The position numbers and the translations under genes were made by a program. The notes beneath the pieces are model-generated. The model had not been told where the DNA came from. It did no database searches and was given only the letters and a program-made list of their open reading frames with translations. From Streptomyces sp. MRC013 (GTDB lineage Bacteria > Actinomycetota > Actinomycetes > Streptomycetales > Streptomycetaceae): a DNA stretch of 64,000 nt. The DNA lies in contig NZ_CP094264.1 of assembly GCF_023614235.1 (NCBI RefSeq), forward strand, positions 3,596,001-3,660,000. Reading direction: 5' to 3'. This document shows, piece by piece, positions 18,833-27,557 of this stretch (positions are counted from its first letter, which is position 1; the number at the start of each line of letters is the position of its first letter).

Positions 18833-19222
18833 GCCCGTCGTCGGACGAGGCGGGAGCCCGGACCGCCGCTCCGGTGGCGCGGGGGTGGTGGAAGCGGCGC
18901 GGGGTGGGTCCTCCGCCCGGAGCCTGGACGGGGCCGGTCACGTCGTCACGGTTCCGGGCGGACTTCCACGGGTGCCCCACGGGTCGCCCGGATGCGCCGA
19001 CCGGGTCGGCGGGCAACCTCCTCCGCCGGGGGGCCCGTCGGAGCACGGCGGATCAGAACACGGTGGGCCTCGCGCTCGCACCAGAACACCGGTGGGGTCA
19101 CGAGACCCTGTGCGGCGGGGCCCAACCGGGGGATCGGCTTCAGCCCCCGCCGCCCGCCGGAAACGGCCGTGCCGGCCGCAGCCGTCGACGGACGGCTGCG
19201 GCCGGCACTTGCACGGCGGTCC
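18833..19222. other. Intergenic 390 bp at right edge of defence island
   Basis: No gene is supported. The only structure is the long hairpin at 19169-19208 that belongs to the next gene on the minus strand. Confidence 0.5.
19169..19208. terminator. 18-bp perfect-stem terminator
   Basis: GTGCCGGCCGCAGCCGTC (19169-19186) pairs with 19191-19208 over a 4-nt loop. It lies 14 nt past the stop of the minus-strand secreted-protein gene. Confidence 0.75.
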
Positions 19223-19825
19223 CTAGCAGCCGCCGCCGCAGCCGCAGTTGCAGCACGAGTCGACGCGCACGTCGTCGACGACCGGGCCGTACGCGCCCGC
19301 CATGGTGCTGGCGAAGCCGAGCGTCGTGGTCGGCCCGTTGGCGATGAACGTGACCTGGCGGGTGACGTAGCCCATCTTGGCGCGCGTCTTGCCCGTGGAG
19401 TCGAAGGAGAAGTCCTGGAAGTTCTGGCCGTCGATCAGGACGCGTCCCGTCTTCACGGCCGGTCCGCCCTCCGGGTTCGCGGCCAGCGAGTACGTGACGG
19501 TGTACTTCCTGCCCGCGGTCGTCGTGAAGTCCTGCGTCACCGTCCCGGCCTGGGTGGCGTTGAGGTCGACGGACTGGCCGCCCTCGGCGGCCTGCCAGAA
19601 GCCGGCGCCGATGAGGTCGACCGCCCCACTGGCGACCTTCCACGGCCCGATGGACTGGCCGGCCGAGAGGGTGGCGAACGAGTTCGCCGGGGCGGCCGGG
19701 TATTCGAAGCTGCCGTCGTCGAACCGGCTGGCGGCCGCGGCGGCCGGAGCGGCCAGAGCCACGACCGTCCCGGTCGCGAGCAGTCCGGCCGTGGCGACGG
19801 CGGCCAGGGAGCGGGAAACCACCAT
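19223..19825 (-). CDS. Secreted choice-of-anchor/DUF642-like protein with Cys-rich tail
   Basis: A 200-residue exported protein: signal peptide about 1-33 (ending AAPAAAAA), then a carbohydrate-binding-like beta-sandwich of the DUF642/choice-of-anchor C type. Supporting motifs are FDDGSFEYPA, IGPWKVASGAVDLIG, VDLNATQAGTVTQDF and VVDDVRVD. The protein ends in CCNCGCGGGC, six Cys in ten residues, which is odd for this family and could bind metal or crosslink. ATG start with AGGAGG 6 nt upstream. Monocistronic, with its own hairpin terminator. Confidence 0.78.
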   Translation of the reverse strand: MVVSRSLAAVATAGLLATGTVVALAAPAAAAASRFDDGSFEYPAAPANSFATLSAGQSIGPWKVASGAVDLIGAGFWQAAEGGQSVDLNATQAGTVTQDFTTTAGRKYTVTYSLAANPEGGPAVKTGRVLIDGQNFQDFSFDSTGKTRAKMGYVTRQVTFIANGPTTTLGFASTMAGAYGPVVDDVRVDSCCNCGCGGGC

Positions 19826-20514
19826 GAGCACCTCCTGGTGAGTGGTGATGAAGGGGTGGAGCACCATGAGGCTGCTGCTTGGGCCGTACGGGGGACAAGG
19901 GATCGGGCCGGGCGTGCGGGAGTGCCTCCCCGGACCCCGTCGTGTGCGAGCGCCGGGCCTCTTCGCCGCGAGCCCGCAGTCCGGGACGGGCACCGGCGTG
20001 CGGCCCGCCGCACACCACCGGCCGGATCAGGCCGCGAACCGGCGAAGGCAGGTCATCGGGGCCGAAACACGCCCCGCCACCGGGCGGGGTGGCCCCGAGG
20101 GTCCCACCGCCGCTCCCAGCCGGGGCCCGGCGTCCACGGAGTCCCCGACGGATTCGCGCGGTGGGCGGGCCGACGGTGGGGCACACCGCGCGGGCGGGCG
20201 CGGGCCGCACGCCGACGGGGCCCCGTCACCGGTGAGCGCGCGAAGGCGCTCGGCGCGGTTCCGGTCGCGGCCCGGCCCACGACCGGTCCCGAGGCCCCGG
20301 GCGGCCGGAGGCTCCCGGCGGCTCCGTACGGCCGGGGGCTGTCGACGGTTCCGTGCCACCACGGCCGTACGAACCGGACGGGCCTTCAGATCGTCACGGT
20401 GCCGCAACCGCGAGACCCGCACCTCCTTCCTCCATCCGCGCGGCGCGGGATACCCCTGAACGGTGGGCGGCCGGTCGGCGGGCGCGGTGCGGAAGGAAGC
20501 GGGCTGGGGGGGCG
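19826..20514. other. Intergenic 689 bp without a supported gene
   Basis: Open frames here are Arg/Pro-rich shadows on both strands with no family resemblance. It may hold the degraded 5' flank of the pseudogene that follows. Confidence 0.45.
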
Positions 20515-21118
20515 AGGAGCGGTTCGAGGACGGCTGGCGAGTGGACGAGCGGTGCGTGAACTGCGATGTCGCCCGGCAGTTCGCTCCGGTCCGATCGGCG
20601 AAGGCGACGGCCGCTCGGTCGTTCTGCGCCAGCCCCGCGGCCGAGTCGAGGTCCGGTGGACGAGCGCCGCGGCGCACGCCTGCCCCTCCCGGTCGATCCG
20701 TCCCCCGGCCGGGCGGCTGGAGGCGGCACCGGATCCCTTCCCGCTGGGCCTGGACGACACCGTGCGCCTGTGCGGGCACAACTCCGCGCACACCGCGGGC
20801 GCCAACTCCTACCTGCTGCGCCGCCCCGGCGGCACCGCGATGATGGTGGAACGCCGCGCTGGAGCACATCGCTGGCCGCACGCTACGAGGGGCTGGGCCC
20901 CGTCACCGATGTCCTGCTCACCCACCGCGACCACGCCGCGCACGGCCGCCGCTACGCCGACCGCTTCGGCGCCCGGCTGTGGGTCCACGAGGGCGACCTC
21001 GACGCCGCCCCGGACGCCGACCGCGTGCTCCGCGGTACCCACCCGATGGAGATCGCCGAAGGGGTGGCCGCCTTCCCCCTCCCCGGGCACACCCGAGGCA
21101 GCGTCCCCGAGCGTTTCG
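20515..21118 (+). pseudogene. Ferredoxin-like / MBL-fold hydrolase fusion, broken and 3'-truncated
   Basis: Three successive frames give one recognisable protein. First a 4Fe-4S ferredoxin-like piece (RCVNCDVARQFAP); then, after one missing base near 20588, VVLRQPRG, AAAHACPSRSIRPPAG and DTVRLCGHNSAHTAGANSYL. After a second missing base near 20851 comes PRWSTSLAARYEGLGPVTD, LTHRDHAAHGRRYADRFGA and FPLPGHTRGSV, including the metal-site THxDHxxH pattern as THRDHAAH. Homologues continue well beyond HTRGS, but this copy stops there, so it is a true remnant. About 200 residues of perhaps 340 remain. Confidence 0.7.
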
Positions 21119-21213
21119 GATCAGCGCTCCGTGAGCTTCAGGCTGACCGACCGGCGGGCGATCATGGATCTGGTCCCCCACCATCGTTACCAAGACCGCA
21201 CATGGAGGCTTTC

Positions 21214-21453
21214 GTGGTAAAGGCGTACATTCTCATCCAGGCCCTGCCCGCCACAGAGGGGCTCGTCGCCGGTAGGATCGCCGCGGAGGTGCATTGGGTG
21301 GTCCGGGCGGACGACACGACCGGCGGCCCCTGCAACGTCATCGCGTACGCCGAAGCCCCCACAGTCGACGACATGGACCACATGGTGGTCACCCCCATCC
21401 AGTGTATGGAGAACGTCACGCAGACGGTGACCTGCTGGCTTCCCCACGCGTGA
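21214..21453 (+). CDS. Lrp/AsnC ligand-binding-domain protein (stand-alone)
   Basis: A 79-residue protein resembling the C-terminal RAM domain of Lrp/AsnC regulators without the DNA-binding half: VKAYILIQALPATEG, then a beta-alpha-beta pattern ending in VVTPIQCMENVTQTVTCWL. Such stand-alone domains form dimers and often bind amino acids or act as partners of full-length regulators. The start is GTG 21214 with GGAGG 5 nt upstream; an ATG 12 nt earlier overlaps that site. It is flanked by gene remnants, so whether it is still functional is unclear. Confidence 0.75.
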   Translation: MVKAYILIQALPATEGLVAGRIAAEVHWVVRADDTTGGPCNVIAYAEAPTVDDMDHMVVTPIQCMENVTQTVTCWLPHA

Positions 21454-21917
21454 CTCCGTCTGTCCTGTACCGGCGCGCTCCTCCTCCATCGGCACCGCTT
21501 CGCCCCCCGGACTCCCGCCGGAGTCGGGCGAGCGCCTTCCCGGACAGGCGGACGTGCCCGGTGCGGGCAGCCGGTCCGGAGCAGTCGGCGAGGACTGATC
21601 GGCGCTTGAGCGGGCCGGTCGGCGCACGCATCCGCACCGTCGCAACCAGGCTCGGCCTGCCGCACCCGGCCGAGTCCTGAACCAGTACGCCCAGCGGACT
21701 GGAGAGGCCGACACGGACTGCCCCGAGTTCCTCGATCCGGTACCGGCCCGGGAACTCGCCGTCCGCGGCGGCCGTCGTTCCCGCAACGGCCTACGGCTGT
21801 CGAAGCCGCCGCACCACAGGACGCTGAAGGACTACGACTCCTCGCCGGGCATTGCGCCGGGCCGAGCGGGGACAGGGCCTCTGACCGGTGTCTGTGGCGG
21901 CGTCCGCCCCGGTCGGG
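21454..21917. other. Intergenic 464 bp with a probable IS remnant
   Basis: No intact gene. Position 21718-21850 holds the IstB-like fragment listed separately; the rest shows nothing recognisable. Confidence 0.45.
21718..21850 (+). pseudogene. Possible IS21-type IstB transposition-helper remnant
   Basis: The frame reads CPEFLDPVPARELAVRGGRR then SRNGLRLSKPPHHRTLKDYD, and then loses resemblance. This has the spacing of the N-terminal part of IS21 IstB helpers (EFL...E...RR...LRL.KLP..KTL..FD). No terminal repeats or IstA are visible, so at most a fragment persists. Confidence 0.4.
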
Positions 21918-22928
21918 TCAGGGGTGCCCGCCGTGGCCGGAGCCGGTGTGTCCGCCGGGCTCGGTGTGTCCGGTTCCGCCGGTTCCGCCGGTCGCGTGGG
22001 GCTCGGTGTGCCCGGTGGCCGCTCCGGCCGGGGAGGTGTGGACGGTGAAGGCGGCGGTGCGGACGGTGCCCCGGTGCTTGAAGTCGAGGAAGAGCCGGTA
22101 GGAGCCGTCGCTGGGGGCGGTGGCCGTGAAGGAGACGCCGGGGCCGGGCCGGGTGGTGCCGTCGCCAGGTTCGCCCTCGGGGTGGACGTGGAGGTAGGCC
22201 AGGTCCCCGGACCGGAGCACGACGAGGTGGCCGTAGGCGCCGAGATAGGGCTCCAGGTCCGTGACGGGCCTGCCGTCCTTCGCCACCACCAGTCTGAGGC
22301 CGCTCGTCGTTCCCGCGGTGAGCCGGCCCTCCAGGGTGACGGTGTACCCGTCGACTTCGGCCGTGGTCTTCCGCGGGGGCAGAGCCCGGGGCCGGTAGGG
22401 GCCGGTGACGGCGAGGTCGGCACCGAGGGTCAGGGCCCCGGCGCCCTTCCGGGCGGGGGCGAAGTCGGCGAAGACGCGGTAGTCGCCCGCCGCGGGCAGG
22501 TCCACGGGGACGCTCCAGGTCCCGTCGGCCCCGAGGGCGGGGTGCAGGTGGCGGAAGGTGTTCAGATCGCGTGAGGCCAGGACGAGGTGCAGGTCCTCGT
22601 CGTGCGCCTCGGTGTAGTCGGTGACGGCCTTCCCCGCGCTGTCCCTGATGACGAAGCGCAGCGGGGTCTCCCGGCCCGCGGTGACGCGCGGAGTCCTCAG
22701 GTCGAGGGTGTAGCCGTCCTGGGAGACCTGCAGCCCTCCGGGGAGGGCGGCCGTGCGGGCGGTGTGCCGGCCGTCGTGGTCCGTCACCGTCTTCCCCTGG
22801 TGCGTGCCGTGCCGCGGCGTATCGGCCCCGCCGCCGAGGGGGCCGGCGGTCGCGCCCAGGCCGTAGGCGGCGGCGAACGTGGCCGCGAGGGCGGCGCCGT
22901 AGAGGCCGGTCCTGGCTGCGGTGTTCAT
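21918..22928 (-). CDS. Secreted protein with His-rich tail, copper locus
   Basis: A 336-residue exported protein: signal/anchor about 1-30, then two related beta domains (LPGGLQVSQDGYTLDLRTPR near 64-83 and AEVDGYTVTLEGRLTAGTTS near 188-207). A repeated HLVLASRDLNTFRHLHPALG / HLVVLRSGDLAYLHVHPEGE pattern gives two HLHP/HVHP clusters. The last 30 residues are Gly/His-rich (HTEP, GHGGHP). Methyl and His clusters plus the divergent copper ATPase suggest periplasm-side copper binding outside the membrane. ATG with AAGGAGAG upstream. No known enzyme motif; function unproven. Confidence 0.72.
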   Translation of the reverse strand: MNTAARTGLYGAALAATFAAAYGLGATAGPLGGGADTPRHGTHQGKTVTDHDGRHTARTAALPGGLQVSQDGYTLDLRTPRVTAGRETPLRFVIRDSAGKAVTDYTEAHDEDLHLVLASRDLNTFRHLHPALGADGTWSVPVDLPAAGDYRVFADFAPARKGAGALTLGADLAVTGPYRPRALPPRKTTAEVDGYTVTLEGRLTAGTTSGLRLVVAKDGRPVTDLEPYLGAYGHLVVLRSGDLAYLHVHPEGEPGDGTTRPGPGVSFTATAPSDGSYRLFLDFKHRGTVRTAAFTVHTSPAGAATGHTEPHATGGTGGTGHTEPGGHTGSGHGGHP

Positions 22929-23258
22929 GGTCTCTCCTTCGAACGGACGGGGGACGCGGGGACGTCGCCGCAGTACACGATACCCCTGGGAGGTATGGAA
23001 ACAAGGACGTCCCGACTTGTTTTCCCTACGGGGCGGGGGTATACATGAAAACGGCCCTCCTTACCCCCCTAGGGTATGCCGGAAGGGTTCGCCACCCGTT
23101 CTCGGAGGAACCCGTGTCCCCGCCCCGCCGCACCCCGGGCCGCAGCCGCCCCTCCGGCCGGCCGGCCGCGACCGGAGGCGCCCAAGCCGCCTGCCCCCCC
23201 CTCCCCGCCCCGCCGGGGCCGCCGGGCCCCGCCCGCCCCACCAGCACGAGGAGCACGC
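22929..23258. promoter_or_regulatory. Divergent copper promoter region with two CsoR-like palindromes
   Basis: ATACCCCTGGGAGGTAT (22980-22996) and TACCCCCCTAGGGTA (23062-23076) have the TACCCC...GGGTA form of CsoR operators. A half site GGGGGTATAC lies at 23034-23043. The region is shared by the His-rich secreted protein and copA, and a matching site lies before copZ at 62689. Copper derepression by CsoR is inferred; no csoR gene is in the window. Confidence 0.65.
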
Positions 23259-25544
23259 ATGACCACCACCACCTCCGGCGCCGCCGGGGTCGAACTCGCC
23301 ATCGGCGGCATGACCTGCGCCTCGTGCGCCGCCCGGATCGAGAAGAAGCTCAACCGCATGGACGGCGTGACGGCGACCGTCAACTACGCCACCGAGAAGG
23401 CGAAGGTCACCCTCGGGGAGGGGGTCTCGGTCGCGGACCTGATCGGCACGGTCGAGGCGATCGGCTACACCGCCCGCGAACCCGCCCCGCCCCGCCGCGG
23501 ACCGGACGGGGCCCTAGACGACGGGGCGGGGGCGGACGAGGCCGACGGACTGCGGCCGCTGCGCCAGCGGCTGACCACCGCGGTGGTGCTGGTGGTGCCG
23601 GTCATCGCGATGGCGATGGTCCCGGCCCTGCAGTTCGACTACTGGCAGTGGCTCTCCCTGGCCCTGGCCGGCCCGGTCGTCACCTACGCCGCCTGGCCCT
23701 TCCACAGGGCCGCCCTCGCCAACGCCCGGCACGGCGCCGCCACCATGGACACGCTCATCTCGCTCGGCACCTCCGCCGCGTTCCTGTGGTCCCTGTGGGC
23801 GCTGTTCCTCGGCACCGCGGGCACGCCCGGAATGACGCACCCCTTCGAGCTGACCATCGCCCGCAGCGACGGGGCCGGGAACATCTACCTGGAGGCCGCC
23901 GCCGGGGTGACCGCCTTCATCCTCGCCGGCCGGTACTTCGAGGTCCGCTCCAAGCGGAAGGCCGGCGCCGCGCTGAGGGCGCTGATGGAGCTCGGCGCGA
24001 AGGAGGTCACGGTCCTGCGCGCGGGCCGGGAGGAACGCGTACCGACGGACGAGCTGCGGGTGGGCGACCGGTTCCTGGTGCGGCCGGGCGAGAAGATCGC
24101 CACCGACGGCACGGTGGTCGAGGGCTCCTCCGCCGTGGACGCCTCGATGCTGACCGGCGAGTCCGCCCCCGTCGAGGTGGCCGTCGGCGACGCGGTCACC
24201 GGGGCGACGATCAACGCCGGGGGCCGCCTGGTCGTCGAGGCCACCCGGGTCGGAGCGGACACCCGGCTGGCGCGGATGGCGAAGCTGGTCGAGGACGCGC
24301 AGAACGGCAAGGCCGCCGCCCAGCGCCTGGCCGACCGGATCTCCGCGGTGTTCGTGCCCGTGGTCATCGCCCTGGCGGTGGGCACGCTCGGCTTCTGGCT
24401 GGGCAACGGAGCGGGGCCGACCGCCGCGTTCACCGCCGCCGTCGCCGTCCTGATCATCGCCTGCCCGTGCGCCCTCGGCCTCGCCACCCCGACCGCGCTG
24501 ATGGTCGGCACGGGCCGGGGAGCCCAGCTCGGCATCCTCATCAAGGGCCCCGAGGTGCTGGAGAACACCCGCAGGGCGGACACGGTCGTCCTCGACAAGA
24601 CCGGCACCGTCACCACCGGCCGCATGACCCTCCTCGCCGTACGCACCGACGGGGCGGAGGACGGGGCGGAGGACGGGGCGGAGGCCGAGGCGGAGGTACT
24701 GCGCCTCGCCGGTGCGCTGGAGAACGCCTCCGAGCACCCCGTCGCCCGGGCCGTGGCCGCCGCCGCCACCGAGCGCCTCGGCGGCCTGCCGGTACCGGAG
24801 GACTTCGCGAACGTCCCCGGCCTCGGCGTCCGGGGCGTCGTCGACGGGCACGAGGTGCTGGCCGGCCGCGAGAAGCTGCTCGCCGAGCGGTCGATCGCCC
24901 TGCCCGCGGGACTCAAGGCGGCCGGGGCCGAGGCCGAAGCGGCCGGACGGACCGTCGTCGCGGTCGCCTGGGACGGAGAGGCGCGCGCCGTGCTGGAGGT
25001 CGCCGACGCGGTGAGGGACACCAGCGCCGAGGCGGTCCGCCGGCTCAAGGGCCTGGGCCTGACCCCGATCCTGCTGACCGGCGACAACAGGGCCGTCGCC
25101 GAGGCGGTGGCGGCCGAGGTCGGCATCGGGCGGGTGATCGCCGAGGTCATGCCGGAGGACAAGGTCGACGTCGTCAAGCGCCTCCAGGCGGAGGGCCGCT
25201 CGGTCGCCATGGTCGGGGACGGTGTCAACGACGCCGCCGCCCTGGCCCAGGCCGACCTCGGGCTCGCGATGGGCACCGGCACCGACGCCGCCATCGAGGC
25301 CGGCGACCTGACCCTGGTCCGCGGCGACCTGCGGGCGGCGGCGGACGCCATCCGCCTGTCCCGCAGGACCCTCGGGACCATCCGGTCCAACCTGTTCTGG
25401 GCCTTCGCCTACAACGTCGCAGCCCTCCCGCTGGCCGCGGCCGGACTGCTCAACCCGATGATCGCCGGAGCCGCCATGGCGTTCTCCTCGGTCTTCGTGG
25501 TCGGCAACTCCCTGCGCCTGCGCTCCTTCCGCCCCGCCGACTGA
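23259..25544 (+). CDS. copA: Copper-exporting P1B-type ATPase
   Basis: A 761-residue heavy-metal P-type ATPase that pumps Cu(I) out of the cell. In order: one N-terminal HMA domain with GMTCASC (17-23), membrane segments from about 100, the actuator motif TGES, the intramembrane metal site CPC followed by ALGLATP, the phosphorylation motif DKTGT, and the hinge GDGVND. The CPC and HMA pair indicates monovalent copper. The translated part upstream of 23259 is not family-like, and GAGGAG precedes the ATG. Likely induced through the CsoR-like sites in front. Confidence 0.95.
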   Translation: MTTTTSGAAGVELAIGGMTCASCAARIEKKLNRMDGVTATVNYATEKAKVTLGEGVSVADLIGTVEAIGYTAREPAPPRRGPDGALDDGAGADEADGLRPLRQRLTTAVVLVVPVIAMAMVPALQFDYWQWLSLALAGPVVTYAAWPFHRAALANARHGAATMDTLISLGTSAAFLWSLWALFLGTAGTPGMTHPFELTIARSDGAGNIYLEAAAGVTAFILAGRYFEVRSKRKAGAALRALMELGAKEVTVLRAGREERVPTDELRVGDRFLVRPGEKIATDGTVVEGSSAVDASMLTGESAPVEVAVGDAVTGATINAGGRLVVEATRVGADTRLARMAKLVEDAQNGKAAAQRLADRISAVFVPVVIALAVGTLGFWLGNGAGPTAAFTAAVAVLIIACPCALGLATPTALMVGTGRGAQLGILIKGPEVLENTRRADTVVLDKTGTVTTGRMTLLAVRTDGAEDGAEDGAEAEAEVLRLAGALENASEHPVARAVAAAATERLGGLPVPEDFANVPGLGVRGVVDGHEVLAGREKLLAERSIALPAGLKAAGAEAEAAGRTVVAVAWDGEARAVLEVADAVRDTSAEAVRRLKGLGLTPILLTGDNRAVAEAVAAEVGIGRVIAEVMPEDKVDVVKRLQAEGRSVAMVGDGVNDAAALAQADLGLAMGTGTDAAIEAGDLTLVRGDLRAAADAIRLSRRTLGTIRSNLFWAFAYNVAALPLAAAGLLNPMIAGAAMAFSSVFVVGNSLRLRSFRPAD

Positions 25545-25612
25545 CCGGCCTGCCGACCGATCGTCCCCGCGGCCCCGCCGCCCGTCCGGCCGTGCGCCGG
25601 GCGGGGCGGCGG

Positions 25613-27400
25613 TCAGCGTTTGACGCGGCTGCGGACGGCGAGGACGGCCAGGCCGAGGAGGACGGGTTCGGCCAGCCGGGAGACCATCTCGGCGTAGGTG
25701 CCGGTGGTGGTGAGGTTCTGCCCGGAGGAGCGGAACACCACCGAGTTGACCACCACCCGCAGGGCCTTCTCCAACCGCCCGGCGGTGACGCGTCCGGTCA
25801 GCGGACCGGTGGGGTTCACCGGGGCGGGGGCGCCGGTGGTGAGGACGACCTCCTGCCCGGCGGCGACCTGCCGTCCGGTGGTGGTCGGCTTCGGGTCCTC
25901 GGCGGGCAGGCCCCACAGCACCATCACCGCGACCGTGACGGCCATGGCCGCCGCCAGCCAGGCCAGCGCCCGGGTGGCGCGCAGCCCGTAGCCGGACAGG
26001 AGCCAGTAGGCGGTCAGCAGCGCGCGCTCGCCCCGGGGCCGGTCGGGGTCGTGGCGACGCATCTCGCACTCGCCGTAGTAGAAGTCGGCGGCGTCCGGCT
26101 CGTTCTTGCCGTCCTCCAGCGACTTGCGCAGCTGCCGGTACAGCGCCGCCACCGCCGCCGGCCTCAGCGCGGGCGCGTCGGGCGGCGGGGGCGTCCAGCC
26201 CCGGGCGGCGGCCCGGCCGGGAGGGCCGGCGGTGCGCACCCGCCAGTGGTGCTCCTCGACCAGGGTGTTGCGCCGGCTCCACCGCCAGGGGAAGCGCCGG
26301 TTCCAGCCGGCGGGGGTGGTGGCGAAGGCGCACCAGCCGTCGACCCTCATCTGGTCGAGGTGGACGGCGCCGGCGAACCGGCACCCGCTCAGGTCGACGT
26401 CGTGCAGCGCCAGGTGTGCGGCGTCCACCCCGCCCACCGACGCCAGGCGCACGCCGGGCTCCGGGGCGGACGGCCCCGTCCCCGGCAGGCCGGTCGGGCC
26501 GGACAGGGCGAACGGGGTGGGGCGGGCGGCGACCAGTACCGGGTACTCCAGGACCGCGTCCCTCAAGTCCAGCTCCGCGTGGCGCAGGTGGAGCGTGGCG
26601 GTCGACGCCCACCGGGTCCGCGCGCAGCTCACCCGGCGGGCGGCGATCTCCAGCGTCACCGGCTGCTGGAACACCGCGGAGTCCAGCACCACCCGCTCGC
26701 CGCACACCAGCGGCCCCAGGTGCGGCGCCGCGTCGAACCGCGCCGCGTCGAACCGGGCGTTTCCGGAGAAGAGCGTCCCGTCGAACCGGGCGGCGCCGGA
26801 GAAGACCGCCCCGTTGAAATCGGCGTCGCCGCAGAAGGCGGCCCCGTCGAACCGGGCGTCGCCGCAGAAGGCGGCCCCGTCGAACCAGGCGTTGCCGGAG
26901 AAGGCGGCCCCGTGGAACCAGGCGGGACCGGAGAAGGACGCCTCGTCGAACCCGGCGGCGTCGGAGAAGGCGGCTCCGTCGAACCGGGCGGCGCCGGAGA
27001 AGGCGGCCTCGTTGAACCAGGCGCCGCCGGAGAAGACCGCCCCGTCGAACCGGGCGGCGCCGGAGAAGACCGCCCCGTTGAAATCGGCGTCGCCGCAGAA
27101 GGCGGCCCCGTCGAAGCGGGCGGCGCCGACGCGCGGACCACCGGTCGCGGGGTCGTGCAGGGCGGCGAGCAGCCGGCCCAGCAGTTCGGCGGTGAAGGGG
27201 GTGCCGCGGTGGTCGACGTCGGTACCGGGGGACAGCGCCGCGAGGTGGGCGGCGCGGTCGGCCCCGTCCAGGTGGGCCAGGCAGGCGGTGTGGTCACCGA
27301 CGCGGACGCCGCGGCAGCGGACGGCCGGTGCGGCGCCGAAGCCGCAGAGCCGCCACGGCGACGGGGGGCTGGGCGGCGGTTCGGATACGGCGGGCGTCAT
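25613..27400 (-). CDS. Pentapeptide-repeat membrane protein
   Basis: A 595-residue protein. Residues about 90-250 are pentapeptide repeats of the A(D/R)F(D/N)G type, about 25 units (GAAFCGDADFNGAVFSGAAR is typical), expected to fold as a right-handed quadrilateral beta-helix. A linker follows, then two C-terminal membrane helices (LAWLAAAMAVTVAVMVLWGL and the terminal VLLGLAVLAVRS) separated by an extracytoplasmic loop. This gives a cytosolic beta-helix tethered to the membrane, an arrangement seen in uncharacterised actinobacterial proteins. Starts at ATG 27400. The repeat DNA is itself duplicated (75 bp identical). Converges with copA. Confidence 0.8.
   Translation of the reverse strand: MTPAVSEPPPSPPSPWRLCGFGAAPAVRCRGVRVGDHTACLAHLDGADRAAHLAALSPGTDVDHRGTPFTAELLGRLLAALHDPATGGPRVGAARFDGAAFCGDADFNGAVFSGAARFDGAVFSGGAWFNEAAFSGAARFDGAAFSDAAGFDEASFSGPAWFHGAAFSGNAWFDGAAFCGDARFDGAAFCGDADFNGAVFSGAARFDGTLFSGNARFDAARFDAAPHLGPLVCGERVVLDSAVFQQPVTLEIAARRVSCARTRWASTATLHLRHAELDLRDAVLEYPVLVAARPTPFALSGPTGLPGTGPSAPEPGVRLASVGGVDAAHLALHDVDLSGCRFAGAVHLDQMRVDGWCAFATTPAGWNRRFPWRWSRRNTLVEEHHWRVRTAGPPGRAAARGWTPPPPDAPALRPAAVAALYRQLRKSLEDGKNEPDAADFYYGECEMRRHDPDRPRGERALLTAYWLLSGYGLRATRALAWLAAAMAVTVAVMVLWGLPAEDPKPTTTGRQVAAGQEVVLTTGAPAPVNPTGPLTGRVTAGRLEKALRVVVNSVVFRSSGQNLTTTGTYAEMVSRLAEPVLLGLAVLAVRSRVKR
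26777..26851 (-). repeat. 75-bp direct repeat, copy 1, in pentapeptide gene
   Basis: This block is identical to 27041-27115, with different flanking bases. It encodes five pentapeptides twice, which points to recent in-frame duplication or gene conversion. Confidence 0.8.
27041..27115 (-). repeat. 75-bp direct repeat, copy 2, in pentapeptide gene
   Basis: Second copy of the block at 26777-26851, 264 bp away (88 codons), so recombination between them would keep the frame. Confidence 0.8.
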
Positions 27401-27557
27401 GCCCCGAGAACGTACCGGTGCCGCCGGGCGGTCGCCCGAGCGGACCGCAGCGGAGCGGGAACCCCGTCGCGCCGCCGGGCCCTTCGGCACGTCGCAGGAG
27501 GCTCCGGCGCGCCACCGGGCCTCCGGCGTCCTCACCGGCCCCGCGGCGGGAGGCGCC

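Noticed and set aside
26777..27115. A CRISPR-like array
   Set aside because: Periodicity is explained by coding pentapeptide repeats; there are no conserved repeats with unique spacers and no cas genes.
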